Source: Pantanalinema sp. GBBB05
GTDB taxonomy: Bacteria > Cyanobacteriota > Cyanobacteriia > Leptolyngbyales > Leptolyngbyaceae
Assembly (NCBI GenBank): GCA_016743235.1
Contig: VRZD01000046.1
Location: forward strand, 1-53,798
DNA: 53,798 bases
Reading direction: 5' to 3'
Part shown: one piece after another, positions 15,497-22,758 of the stretch
Numbering within the stretch: position 1 is the stretch's first letter
Layout: each line of letters starts with the position of its first letter
Made by a program: the position numbers and the translations under genes
Notes under the pieces: generated by a model
Database searches by the model: none
Told to the model about the DNA's origin: nothing
What the model saw: the letters and a program-made list of their open reading frames with translations, nothing else

Positions 15497-15649
15497 CTAA
15501 GGCATGGGGTGAAACAGTAGATTTGGGAAAAAGAAGTTAAACACAGCCCAGGTCGAAAAAGCGATCGATACGGATAGGACAGCTAGTACAGGTGCAAGCG
15601 ACAGATAGCGCTGCAAATAATGAGGTTGATTCTGTGCCTTCTGAACCAT
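15497..15649 (-). CDS. psaJ: Photosystem I subunit IX, divergent PsaJ
   Basis: This 50-residue gene is too short for ordinary gene finding. From ATG 15649 the product reads MVQKAQNQPHYLQRYLSLAP, then a single membrane span, and ends FFFPNLLFHPMP. The 'YLSLAPVLA' start and 'FFPxLLFHP' end are the PsaJ signature. PsaJ is a one-span peripheral PSI subunit next to PsaF. Two oddities: an N-terminal extension of about 9 residues (the usual length is about 40), and Val where canonical PsaJ has Glu before FNRF ('LIEFNRFFP' becomes 'AVFNFFFP'). That Glu is reported to ligate a chlorophyll. GGGAG lies about 9 bases upstream. No psaF is beside it, unlike the usual psaF-psaJ operon. Confidence 0.88.
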   Translation of the reverse strand: MVQKAQNQPHYLQRYLSLAPVLAVLSVSIAFSTWAVFNFFFPNLLFHPMP

Positions 15650-15902
15650 GAATGACTCTCCCAAAAAACTAATGCAGTGGCATAATCAATTGTTTTCAAA
15701 CTGCTGAATTCTCTTTAGGAAATAATAGAGAATACCGATTGAGCAACTGTAATCACTACTTAACAATGCCATCAGTATGCTAGTGATTAATCCTGGGATG
15801 GAACGTCTAACTCAGGGTAGGGTTCTGGCGTGAAGCGTAGTAGAATCAACCTTAGCTGCGATCGTGTTTAATACTACCGATGCTAACGTGTAGATGCCAT
15901 GG

Positions 15903-16139
15903 CTATCCTTTTAACCCAGCATAATCCTGACAGCCTACAGCAGACTCAGTTAATGCTCGATGGGGATGAACTGCACACTTCAGAACATAATTTGCTGTGA
16001 AATATTGACAGTTTGCACAAGGAATCTGATGCAGCCGTTTCACTGTTGTCACTCCTCTATAGAAGGAATTCCACAGCGTAACAGCACAAAAAGTTGTTAG
16101 TCCCCATGCCAAGATAGAAAATATCCAACTCATTGCCAT
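15903..16139 (-). CDS. Small four-cysteine membrane protein
   Basis: The 78-residue product starts with a hydrophobic anchor ('MSWIFSILAWGLTTFCAVTLW', residues 3-23). A soluble part follows with C41 and C44 (CANC), C55 in 'LKCAVHP' and C70 in 'AVGCQDY'. The four cysteines could hold a metal or small iron-sulfur site, or form disulfides. I have seen the 'CxxCxYF...LKCxVxPxxALTExAxxCxDY' layout in uncharacterised cyanobacterial proteins. It lies between psaB and psaJ on the same strand, so a photosystem-related role is possible but unproven. Confidence 0.75.
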   Translation of the reverse strand: MAMSWIFSILAWGLTTFCAVTLWNSFYRGVTTVKRLHQIPCANCQYFTANYVLKCAVHPHRALTESAVGCQDYAGLKG

Positions 16140-16276
16140 TTCTCTCTTAAAAGATGTAAAAGTTAGCCAACATTTAACTTACTCTTTAATGAATTAGACC
16201 AAATGGGTAGTCTTTTAACCCCTGCTGAGATAGATGATTTTGTAAATCTAAACTGTAGCGATATCATTCCTGATCG

Positions 16277-16387
16277 CTAGGGATTAATTGCTCCATAGTA
16301 AATTGCTGCAACAAATAAAAGACTAATGCCGATTAGTACGACAACAATCTGGAGTCCCAGGGTGTAAAGATTAATCGATCGAGTCAA
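16277..16387 (-). CDS. 36-residue single-span protein, PsaX-like candidate
   Basis: From a TTG at 16387, with AGGAG six bases upstream (16394-16398), a 36-codon frame encodes one membrane span: MTRSINLYTLGLQ, then a hydrophobic core, ending LLFVAAIYYGAINP. Positive charges at the start predict that the N-terminus faces the cytoplasm or stroma. The end resembles PsaX ('FLVAAYYFHIIQ' in Nostoc-type PsaX), sharing VAA, the aromatic pair and the final Ile, but the match is short. It sits 118 bases after psaB, on the same strand. It may be a PSI low-mass subunit; a different thylakoid microprotein is the alternative. Confidence 0.55.
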   Translation of the reverse strand: MTRSINLYTLGLQIVVVLIGISLLFVAAIYYGAINP

Positions 16388-16440
16388 AATTTTCTCCTAT
16401 CTAGTTTTTCTACAATTAATCGATATTTTTGTTCCTTAGC

Positions 16441-16495
16441 AAAAGACGATCGATTTAAGGGACTTCCTGCTACCGATCGTCTTTTGAATCAATTC
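16441..16495 (-). terminator. 12-bp inverted repeat after psaB
   Basis: AAAAGACGATCG (16441-16452) and CGATCGTCTTTT (16484-16495) form a perfect 12-bp stem with a 31-base loop, just 10 bases past the psaB stop. Its arms end in A-run and T-run, so it can act as a terminator on either strand. It may attenuate read-through from psaB into the downstream small genes. Confidence 0.65.
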
Positions 16496-16505
16496 ACCTT
16501 AAAGG

Positions 16506-18737
16506 CTAAGGGAATTTAGCGGCGGTTGAGGCAATCAAGAAGGCGGCGTAGGTGAGGATATAGCCCACCGTAAAGTGAACCAAACCCGTTAACCAACCTT
16601 GCACGATCGACAGTGCTGTTGGCTTGTCCTTCCAGCGGACTAGATTCGCTAGAGGAGTTCGTTCGTGAGCCCAGACAAGCGTTTCAATTAACTCTTGCCA
16701 ATAGCCCCGCCAGCTAATCAGGAACATGAATCCGGTTGCCCAGACCAAATGCCCGAACAGGAACATCCACGCCCATACAGATAGATTACTAGTGCCATAG
16801 GGGTTATAGCCGTTAATTAGGGGTCCAGAGTATAGCCAGAGGTAATCTCGTAGCCAACCCATCAGATAGGTGGAGCTTTCGTTAAATTGCGCCACATTAC
16901 CTGCCCAGATGCCCAGGTGTTTCCAGTGGAAGTAGAATGTTACCCACCCTAAGGTGTTCAGCATCCAGAAGACAGCCAGGAAGAATGACTGCTCCCAAGC
17001 CGAGGTTTGACATGTGCCACCCCGACCGGGACCATCACACGGGAAGGTAAACCCAAAATCTTTCTTATCTGGAAAGAGTTTGGTACCACGGGCATCCAAC
17101 GCACCTTTGACACAAATTAAGGTCGTGGTATGCAATCCTAAGGCGATCGCATGGTGCACAAGGAAGTCACCGGGACCGATCGACAGGAACAGTGAATTCG
17201 TGCCGTTATTGATCGCCTCTATCCAGCCTGGTAGCCAGACATTGCCATAGTTCGGCCAAGCGGTGGTGGCGAGACTATCGGGATTTGATAACAGCGTATT
17301 CATGCCATACAGCAGTTTCCCGTGAGACGACTGAATGAACTGGGCAAAGACAGGTTCAATCAGAATTTGCTTCTCAGGAGTGCCAAAGGCAACCACTACA
17401 TCATTGTGAACGTACAAACCGAGGGTATGGAATCCCAAAAATAGCGATACCCAACTCAGGTGAGAGATAATCGCTTCCTTGTGGTTGAACACTCGGTCAA
17501 GCACATTGCCACGATTTTGATCCGGGTCGTAATCCCGAATCCAGAAGATCGCCCCGTGGGCAAAGGCTCCCACCAGCAGGAAACCCGCAATGTACTGGTG
17601 ATGGGTATACAGGGCGGCTTGCGTCGTGTAATCCCTCGCCATAAAGGCGTAGGGTGGCATCGAGTACATGTGTTGCGCCACGAGCGACGTCACTGTACCC
17701 AAAGCGGCTAAGTGAATCCCTAACTGGAAATGCAGGGAGTTATTGTAGGTTTCATACAATCCCTGGTGGGGCAGATTAAACTGACCTTCACTGCGGGGAG
17801 ACAGTAGACCGGCTTTGCTGTCCAGCATTTCTTTGATGCTGTGACCAATGCCAAAGTTGGTGCGGTACATGTGACCCGCCACGATGAACAACACCGCGAT
17901 CGCCAGATGGTGATGCGCCATGTCCGTTAACCAGAGCGAGCCAGTATCGGGATGAAAGCCCCCTAAGAAGGTGAGAATCGCGCTACCCGACCCATTGGCA
18001 GTGCCAAATACATGCTGGGCTGTATCGGGATTTTGGGCGTAAACTCCCCATCTGCCGGTGAAGAATGGTGCTAACCCGGCGGGGTGGGGCAGCACCGACA
18101 GGAAGTTATTCCAGCCCACATGCTGACCACGGGACTCCGGAATAGCGACATGCACTAAGTGACCCGTCCATGCCAGGGCGCTGACACCAAATAAGCCTGC
18201 CAGGTGATGATTCAAGCGCGATTCAGCATTCTTGAACCAGGACAGACTCGGACGGAACTTGGGTTGCAGGTGCAGCCAACCTGCAAACAGGAATACGGCT
18301 GACAAAATCAGGAGGAAAATGGAGCCTTGATACAAGTCACCATTCGTGCGCATCCCGATCGTGTACCACCAGTGATACACCCCAGAATAGGCAATGTTCA
18401 CCGGATACGCCGCTCCACCTTGAGTGAAGGCATCGACCGCAGGTTGCCCAAACTGAGGATCAAAAATTGCGTGAGCGATCGGACGAATATTCAGTGGATC
18501 GGTGCTCCAAAGTTCAAAGTTGCCTTGCCAAGCAACGTGAAACAAAGAACCAGAAGTCCACAAGAAAATAATCGCCAAATGCCCAAAATGAGAGGCGAAA
18601 ATCTTTTGGTAAAGATTCTCTTCTGTCATACCATCATGACTTTCAAAGTCATGGGCAGTCGCCAACCCATACCAGATCCGACGTGTAGTTGGATCTTGAG
18701 CTAAGGCTTGGCTAAATTTTGGAAATTTAGTTGCCAT
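16506..18737 (-). CDS. psaB: Photosystem I core protein PsaB, solitary divergent copy
   Basis: The 743-residue product is full-length PsaB with 11 membrane spans. It keeps the FX iron-sulfur ligands C567 and C576 in FPCDGPGRGGTC, and H663 ('FLFGHLVWATGF') at the expected P700 ligand position. The N-terminus 'MATKFPKFSQALAQDPTTRRIWYG' is canonical. Divergence is visible after the FX loop: 'QTSAWEQSFFLAVFW' where the usual protein has 'DISAWDAFYLAMFW', 'YSGPLINGYNPYG' for 'YSSQLINGYNPFG', and the C-terminus AAKFP for AGKFG. Normal cyanobacterial psaB follows psaA in an operon, but here about 750 non-coding bases lie upstream and the next gene is divergent. I read it as a second copy (psaB2 type) for an alternative PSI. 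Confidence 0.93.
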   Translation of the reverse strand: MATKFPKFSQALAQDPTTRRIWYGLATAHDFESHDGMTEENLYQKIFASHFGHLAIIFLWTSGSLFHVAWQGNFELWSTDPLNIRPIAHAIFDPQFGQPAVDAFTQGGAAYPVNIAYSGVYHWWYTIGMRTNGDLYQGSIFLLILSAVFLFAGWLHLQPKFRPSLSWFKNAESRLNHHLAGLFGVSALAWTGHLVHVAIPESRGQHVGWNNFLSVLPHPAGLAPFFTGRWGVYAQNPDTAQHVFGTANGSGSAILTFLGGFHPDTGSLWLTDMAHHHLAIAVLFIVAGHMYRTNFGIGHSIKEMLDSKAGLLSPRSEGQFNLPHQGLYETYNNSLHFQLGIHLAALGTVTSLVAQHMYSMPPYAFMARDYTTQAALYTHHQYIAGFLLVGAFAHGAIFWIRDYDPDQNRGNVLDRVFNHKEAIISHLSWVSLFLGFHTLGLYVHNDVVVAFGTPEKQILIEPVFAQFIQSSHGKLLYGMNTLLSNPDSLATTAWPNYGNVWLPGWIEAINNGTNSLFLSIGPGDFLVHHAIALGLHTTTLICVKGALDARGTKLFPDKKDFGFTFPCDGPGRGGTCQTSAWEQSFFLAVFWMLNTLGWVTFYFHWKHLGIWAGNVAQFNESSTYLMGWLRDYLWLYSGPLINGYNPYGTSNLSVWAWMFLFGHLVWATGFMFLISWRGYWQELIETLVWAHERTPLANLVRWKDKPTALSIVQGWLTGLVHFTVGYILTYAAFLIASTAAKFP

Positions 18738-19022
18738 ATCGGTTGCTTACCTTACTCGTGAGCGAATCCGAATCATGCTTGGAAATGCGCTACCTCCAGA
18801 GATTAAATCAAATCAAGATTAAGTCTGCTCTAGAGATAGGGAATGAGGGCAATCAACAAGTTCAACTGCTAAGTAAATTATGATTTAAGTTACTTAATTA
18901 GATCAGCGTTAATCCCGCTGCGGCAGCAAATTGAACCGTCTAGCACTCCACAAATAATGTGCCAATTAGCTGATTACTTTATCGGGTTTTGAGGGCATCA
19001 CCAGCCTGACTGAAGAAAGAGA

Positions 19023-19082
19023 GTTGCGTTAAATCAATCTGTATTAGGATGTACATGGTAATGCAACGAAGTTAGATTGATT
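19023..19082. promoter_or_regulatory. Interleaved inverted repeats
   Basis: GTTGCGTTA (19023-19031) matches TAATGCAAC (19059-19067) as an inverted repeat with one G-U pair. AATCAATCT (19032-19040) matches AGATTGATT (19074-19082) perfectly. The order arm1, arm2, arm1', arm2' is that of an H-type pseudoknot in RNA, or of two overlapping operator palindromes in DNA. It lies about 285-345 bases upstream of the psaB start. Confidence 0.35.
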
Positions 19083-19290
19083 CCAAATAAAATTAGTGTT
19101 ATAGCATTTCTTTTTATAAGTAAAATTCACGAGTGTAACTAATGGCTTTGAGAATAAATTATTACACTTATAGCAATAGATACATGCAATTTATTCATTG
19201 CTAGAACAAAAAATGTGGATAGCTTTTCCCTATGAAAACAGCGATTAACGGGTTGTTGATTTCTGATAATTAGTACTTTAAAAAGCAAAA

Positions 19291-19324
19291 AGCCCCTACC
19301 TCCCAGTACCAGAAGATAAGAGCT
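19291..19324 (-). terminator. Minus-strand terminator-like hairpin
   Basis: Read on the minus strand, AGCTCTTATCTTC pairs with GGGAGGTAGGGGCT over 13 bp with several G-U pairs and a loop of 7-8 bases, and is followed by TTTTTG and another T-run. On the plus strand the G-U pairs become mismatches, so the structure belongs to a minus-strand transcript. That transcript would start before 19325, ahead of psaB, and could be a small RNA or an attenuated psaB leader. Confidence 0.5.
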
Positions 19325-19494
19325 ACAAGACGATCTAAATTTCCCACCTTGAAGTTAATCGCTAGTATCAAGTCATCGATTCCTTCTGAAGAAGGGAGAT
19401 TTTGTAAATAAAAAATGTCGTACTTGTACCAGACCAAGGCAAATTTTTCTCATTCGCAGAGTTAGACTAGATAGTTGGTGAACTCCGGGAACGA

Positions 19495-21429
19495 ATGACT
19501 ATTTTCACGCTGCGATCGGTAAAAAAAGACTTTGGCATCAAAGAAATTCTGCGGGATGCCAGCTTTAGCCTGGATGAAGGCGATAAGGTGGGACTGATCG
19601 GCACGAATGGATCAGGCAAATCGACCTTACTGAAAATGATTGCCGGATTGGAATCGATCGACAGTGGTGAACTCTGGGTCAACTCGGGTAGCAAGATTAT
19701 TTACCTGCCCCAACAACCGGATTTAGACGAAAGCCGGACGGTTTTAGAACAAGTCTTTGCCGATAGTGGTGAACAAATGGCGCTGATCCGCGAATATGAA
19801 GAACTCTCGGATCAGTTAGCCCATCATGCCAGCGACACCGAAACCCTGATGGCAAAGTTGTCGAGCGTTGCCCAACGGATTGATGCGGCAGGAGCCTGGG
19901 ATTTGGAAACTAATGCCAAAGTCATTTTGAGTAAATTAGGTATTGAGGATTTTCATGCCCAAATTGGCGGTTTATCGGGGGGATACCGTAAACGAATTGC
20001 GATCGCTACAGCCTTGCTAGCCGATCCGGATGTCTTATTGATGGATGAGCCAACGAACCACTTAGATGCTTTATCTGTAGAGTGGTTGCAGAGTTACTTA
20101 AATCGCTTTCGAGGGGCATTGTTACTGATTACCCACGATCGCTATTTTCTCGATCGAGTAACCAATCGGATTCTAGAGATCGATCGCGCCGATTTGTCTG
20201 CCTATTCGGGTAACTACGCCTACTACCTGGAGAAAAAAGCGGAGGAGGAAGACTCGGCGGCGAGTACGCAGCGTAAACATGCTGGGGTTTTGCGGCGGGA
20301 ACTGGAATGGTTGAAGCGGGGACCGAAAGCTCGCAGTACCAAGCAAAAAGCCCGCATCGATCGCATTCGAGATATGCAGACTCGTGAGTTTAAACAGACT
20401 CAAGGTAAAGTTGATATTTCTACGGTCGGTCGGCGGATTGGTAAGAAGGTGATTGAGATTACCAATCTAAGTAAAGCCTTTGGCGATCGCGTCTTAATTA
20501 AAGACTTCACCTATAGCTTCAACCCAGAAGACCGAATTGGCATCATTGGCAGCAATGGGGCGGGCAAATCGACCTTAATGGATATGATTACCGGACGAGT
20601 AGAACCGGATTCCGGCAAGATTGATCTGGGTTCCACCATTCACATTGGCTATTTTGATCAGCACTCTGAAGATGTCAATCTAAATGAAAATCAGCGCGTG
20701 ATTGATTACCTCAAAGGGGTGGCAGAACTGGTCAAAACAGCAGATGGTAGCGTGATTACAGCCTCCCAAATGTTGGAACGATTTTTGTTTCCTCCGAACC
20801 AGCAATATGCGCCAATTCATAAGCTTTCTGGTGGAGAAAAGCGTCGCTTATTTCTGCTGCGAGTCTTGATGAGTGCGCCGAATGTGTTGATTCTCGATGA
20901 ACCAACGAATGATCTAGACGTGCAAACATTAGCGGTTCTAGAAGAGTATCTTGAAGACTTTAATGGCTGTGTGATTGTGGTATCGCACGATCGCTATTTC
21001 CTCGATCGCACAGTAGATATGATCTTTGCCTTTGAATCTGGTGGAGAACTCCGACAATATCCCGGTAATTATTCAGTGTATTTGGACTATAAAAAAGCTG
21101 AGGAAGAAGCCGAAACCAAGCCAGAAGTTACTGCAAAGGCTCAAACTCAAGCAAAAGTACAGACAGCCTTAGAAGCCCCATCGCCAGACCCAGATCATTC
21201 AACTAAAGCCAAAAAATTATCGTTCAAAGAAAAGCGAGAATATGAAACTTTAGAGGTAGAAATTCCCCGACTGGAAGCCGAGAAACAGGACTTAGAACAA
21301 CTGCTTTACACCAACCCACCCAGCGATTTTACCCAACTACAACAACTGACGGAACGGCTAGCTGAGTTAAGTCAAACGATCGATGCGGCAACCGAACGCT
21401 GGTTAGAATTAGCTGAACGGGCTAATTAG
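19495..21429 (+). CDS. uup: ABC-F ATPase, Uup type
   Basis: The 644-residue soluble protein has two ATPase domains in tandem and no membrane spans, the ABC-F layout. Domain 1: Walker A GTNGSGKST (residues 37-45), signature LSGGYRKRIAIA, Walker B 'LLMDEPTNHLD'. A linker of charged helices (about 235-310) follows, as in ribosome-acting ABC-F proteins. Domain 2: GSNGAGKST (about 352), LSGGEKRRL, 'LILDEPTNDLD'. The last 80 residues form a Glu/Lys/Leu-rich coiled coil ('LSFKEKREYETLEVEIPRLE'), the Uup-type C-terminal domain. Uup-like proteins are linked to ribosome function and to DNA transposition precision. A G-rich stem-loop follows the stop. Confidence 0.92.
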   Translation: MTIFTLRSVKKDFGIKEILRDASFSLDEGDKVGLIGTNGSGKSTLLKMIAGLESIDSGELWVNSGSKIIYLPQQPDLDESRTVLEQVFADSGEQMALIREYEELSDQLAHHASDTETLMAKLSSVAQRIDAAGAWDLETNAKVILSKLGIEDFHAQIGGLSGGYRKRIAIATALLADPDVLLMDEPTNHLDALSVEWLQSYLNRFRGALLLITHDRYFLDRVTNRILEIDRADLSAYSGNYAYYLEKKAEEEDSAASTQRKHAGVLRRELEWLKRGPKARSTKQKARIDRIRDMQTREFKQTQGKVDISTVGRRIGKKVIEITNLSKAFGDRVLIKDFTYSFNPEDRIGIIGSNGAGKSTLMDMITGRVEPDSGKIDLGSTIHIGYFDQHSEDVNLNENQRVIDYLKGVAELVKTADGSVITASQMLERFLFPPNQQYAPIHKLSGGEKRRLFLLRVLMSAPNVLILDEPTNDLDVQTLAVLEEYLEDFNGCVIVVSHDRYFLDRTVDMIFAFESGGELRQYPGNYSVYLDYKKAEEEAETKPEVTAKAQTQAKVQTALEAPSPDPDHSTKAKKLSFKEKREYETLEVEIPRLEAEKQDLEQLLYTNPPSDFTQLQQLTERLAELSQTIDAATERWLELAERAN

Positions 21430-21430
21430 T

Positions 21431-21471
21431 GGGGTTCATAATATTTTTTTATTGTCTGCATTGCGAACCCC
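21431..21471 (+). terminator. Long-loop hairpin after ABC-F gene
   Basis: GGGGTTC (21431-21437) pairs with GAACCCC (21465-21471) two bases after the stop codon; the 27-base loop includes seven T. This is probably the 3' end of the mRNA, but the T-run lies in the loop, so it is not a standard intrinsic terminator. Confidence 0.4.
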
Positions 21472-21504
21472 AATGACAGGCATCTTTATTTTTCTAGTCC
21501 CTTT

Positions 21505-21526
21505 CATTATGCTTTTTAGCATAATG
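21505..21526 (+). promoter_or_regulatory. Perfect 8-bp stem-loop before small gene
   Basis: CATTATGC (21505-21512) and GCATAATG (21519-21526) form a perfect stem with loop TTTTTA, 17 bases ahead of the start at 21544. It could be a 5' leader hairpin or an operator. Confidence 0.4.
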
Positions 21527-21543
21527 TTATTGAGTTGGGATCA

Positions 21544-21744
21544 ATGAGCTACAGCATTCAACTAGACAGCCCGATCGTTGAAGAACAGCCCAAGACAGTC
21601 ACCCAAGAGCTGACAGAATCCCCCTCTGCGGTGCAGATCTTTAGCTATGCTGTATGCCGTGTGCTTCAAGGCGTAGCACTATTAATGTACTTTAGCTTAA
21701 TTGTTTTTGTTCCCATTGCAATTAGCCAAGGTTTGTTCTCATAG
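21544..21744 (+). CDS. Small single-span hypothetical protein
   Basis: The likely start is ATG 21544 (MSYSIQLDSP), nine bases inside a TTG-initiated frame. The 66-residue product has a polar N-terminal half and one membrane segment near the C-terminus ('LLMYFSLIVFVPIAISQG'). The N-terminal half is acidic and Thr/Ser-rich ('IVEEQPKTVTQELTESPSAV'). No family is recognised. It stands alone between the ABC-F gene and a convergent peptidase gene. Confidence 0.6.
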   Translation: MSYSIQLDSPIVEEQPKTVTQELTESPSAVQIFSYAVCRVLQGVALLMYFSLIVFVPIAISQGLFS

Positions 21745-21755
21745 TTGACTACTCA

Positions 21756-22580
21756 TCACCACCATTGTTCTGGATTGAGTTGATAGTAGTGTTGAAAGAG
21801 TCGGTAGAGTCTAGGATGTCGTTGTTGCAGTAGCCGAGGCTGACAAAAAAATGCTTCTGTTACTACAGCAAAGAATTCAGCAGGATTGGTAGCTCCATAG
21901 GAATCGAGCACAGTTTCCACTCCCTGCTCAACCTGCTGACAGAGCAATTGATATTCCATTGTCATCACAGTTGTCCACTGCTGAGGCTCTACGGTTTCAG
22001 ATAGAATAGGTACCCCATCGGCCTTGCCATCTGCCTGGTCTAGCTGGTGGGCAAATTCATGTAGAACAACATTCTGTCCATGCCGCCAATTCACTGCATC
22101 CTGCTGAACCTGCTGCCAGGATAGAATTAATTGATCCTGTACCCAAGATTCTCCTAGCCTAGCCACCTGTTGTTCTTCAACAATATAGCCGTTAGTCACC
22201 TTAACTTGTGTCGCTAAATAAGCGGTTGGGTAAATCAAGATTGATTGCAGTTTAGGAAAATAATGACCTCGTTCATTTAACAACAGTAAACAGGCGATCG
22301 CTGCAACAACAAGCCTGATTTCTTCAGTCACCTTGAGTCCAGCACAACCAATAAACTGTTTTTCGGCTAAAAAGACTTGAACGTGTCCTTGCAGCCGTCT
22401 TTGTTCATTCGGAGTTAACCGATGATAAAAGGGTAAGTACTGCTGGATGAGAGTGATCCACTGCGGCGTAAATGCTCGTTTCTTCAGGCGATCGCGGCGA
22501 AATTGCTGAACGAGCGGAAGCAGGAAAATTCCACCAATAATAATTCCAATAACTGATAGCACTACAACAGTTGGCATCAT
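21756..22580 (-). CDS. M90 family zinc peptidase, MtfA-like
   Basis: The 274-residue product has the HEFAHQLD zinc motif (H174, E175, H178) of the M90/MtfA family, with 'LHEFAHQLDQADGKADGVP' matching closely, and the late conserved phrase 'GATNPAEFFAVVTEAFF', which supplies the third ligand region. An N-terminal hydrophobic segment (residues 5-24) suggests membrane anchoring, unlike soluble E. coli MtfA. In enterobacteria MtfA binds the Mlc repressor and has aminopeptidase activity; no Mlc is seen here, so the role is unknown. It is convergent with the small gene at 21544-21744. Confidence 0.9.
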   Translation of the reverse strand: MMPTVVVLSVIGIIIGGIFLLPLVQQFRRDRLKKRAFTPQWITLIQQYLPFYHRLTPNEQRRLQGHVQVFLAEKQFIGCAGLKVTEEIRLVVAAIACLLLLNERGHYFPKLQSILIYPTAYLATQVKVTNGYIVEEQQVARLGESWVQDQLILSWQQVQQDAVNWRHGQNVVLHEFAHQLDQADGKADGVPILSETVEPQQWTTVMTMEYQLLCQQVEQGVETVLDSYGATNPAEFFAVVTEAFFCQPRLLQQRHPRLYRLFQHYYQLNPEQWW

Positions 22581-22758
22581 GGCAGAGTTATCTAGGCTGA
22601 AGCCTGCTTTACACCCAACACCGAAACAGAGGTCATAGGATTTTAGTGAATGGATCTATCGTAGCTTCTTAGCCTACCCACAAAGGGTGAAGCGGATTGT
22701 TAACCTAGAAATAGGCTCTGACGATAAAATTTGGTCAGGCTATAAGGTTAGGAGCGTC

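Larger units (their letters stand above)
18738..19494. other. Long divergent intergenic region
   Basis: About 757 bases separate psaB (minus) from the ABC-F gene (plus). No psaA or other reading frame is present. The stretch is AT-rich. It contains an interleaved pair of inverted repeats at 19023-19082 and a minus-strand hairpin with T-run at 19291-19324. The psaB promoter and a long leader probably lie here. Confidence 0.6.

Noticed and set aside
15787..15849. 20-codon TTG frame ending RFTPEPYPELDVPSQD on the minus strand
   Set aside because: The peptide looks gene-like, but there is a stop just upstream in frame and no ribosome site; too short to support.
16203..16280. 25-codon plus-strand frame MGSLLTPAEIDDFVNLN...
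   Set aside because: No ribosome site, overlaps the opposite-strand microprotein stop, and is too short to judge.
15046..18737. FaRLiP (far-red) gene cluster
   Set aside because: No psaA2, chlF, psbA-like, phytochrome RfpA or RfpB/C genes are present near psaB.
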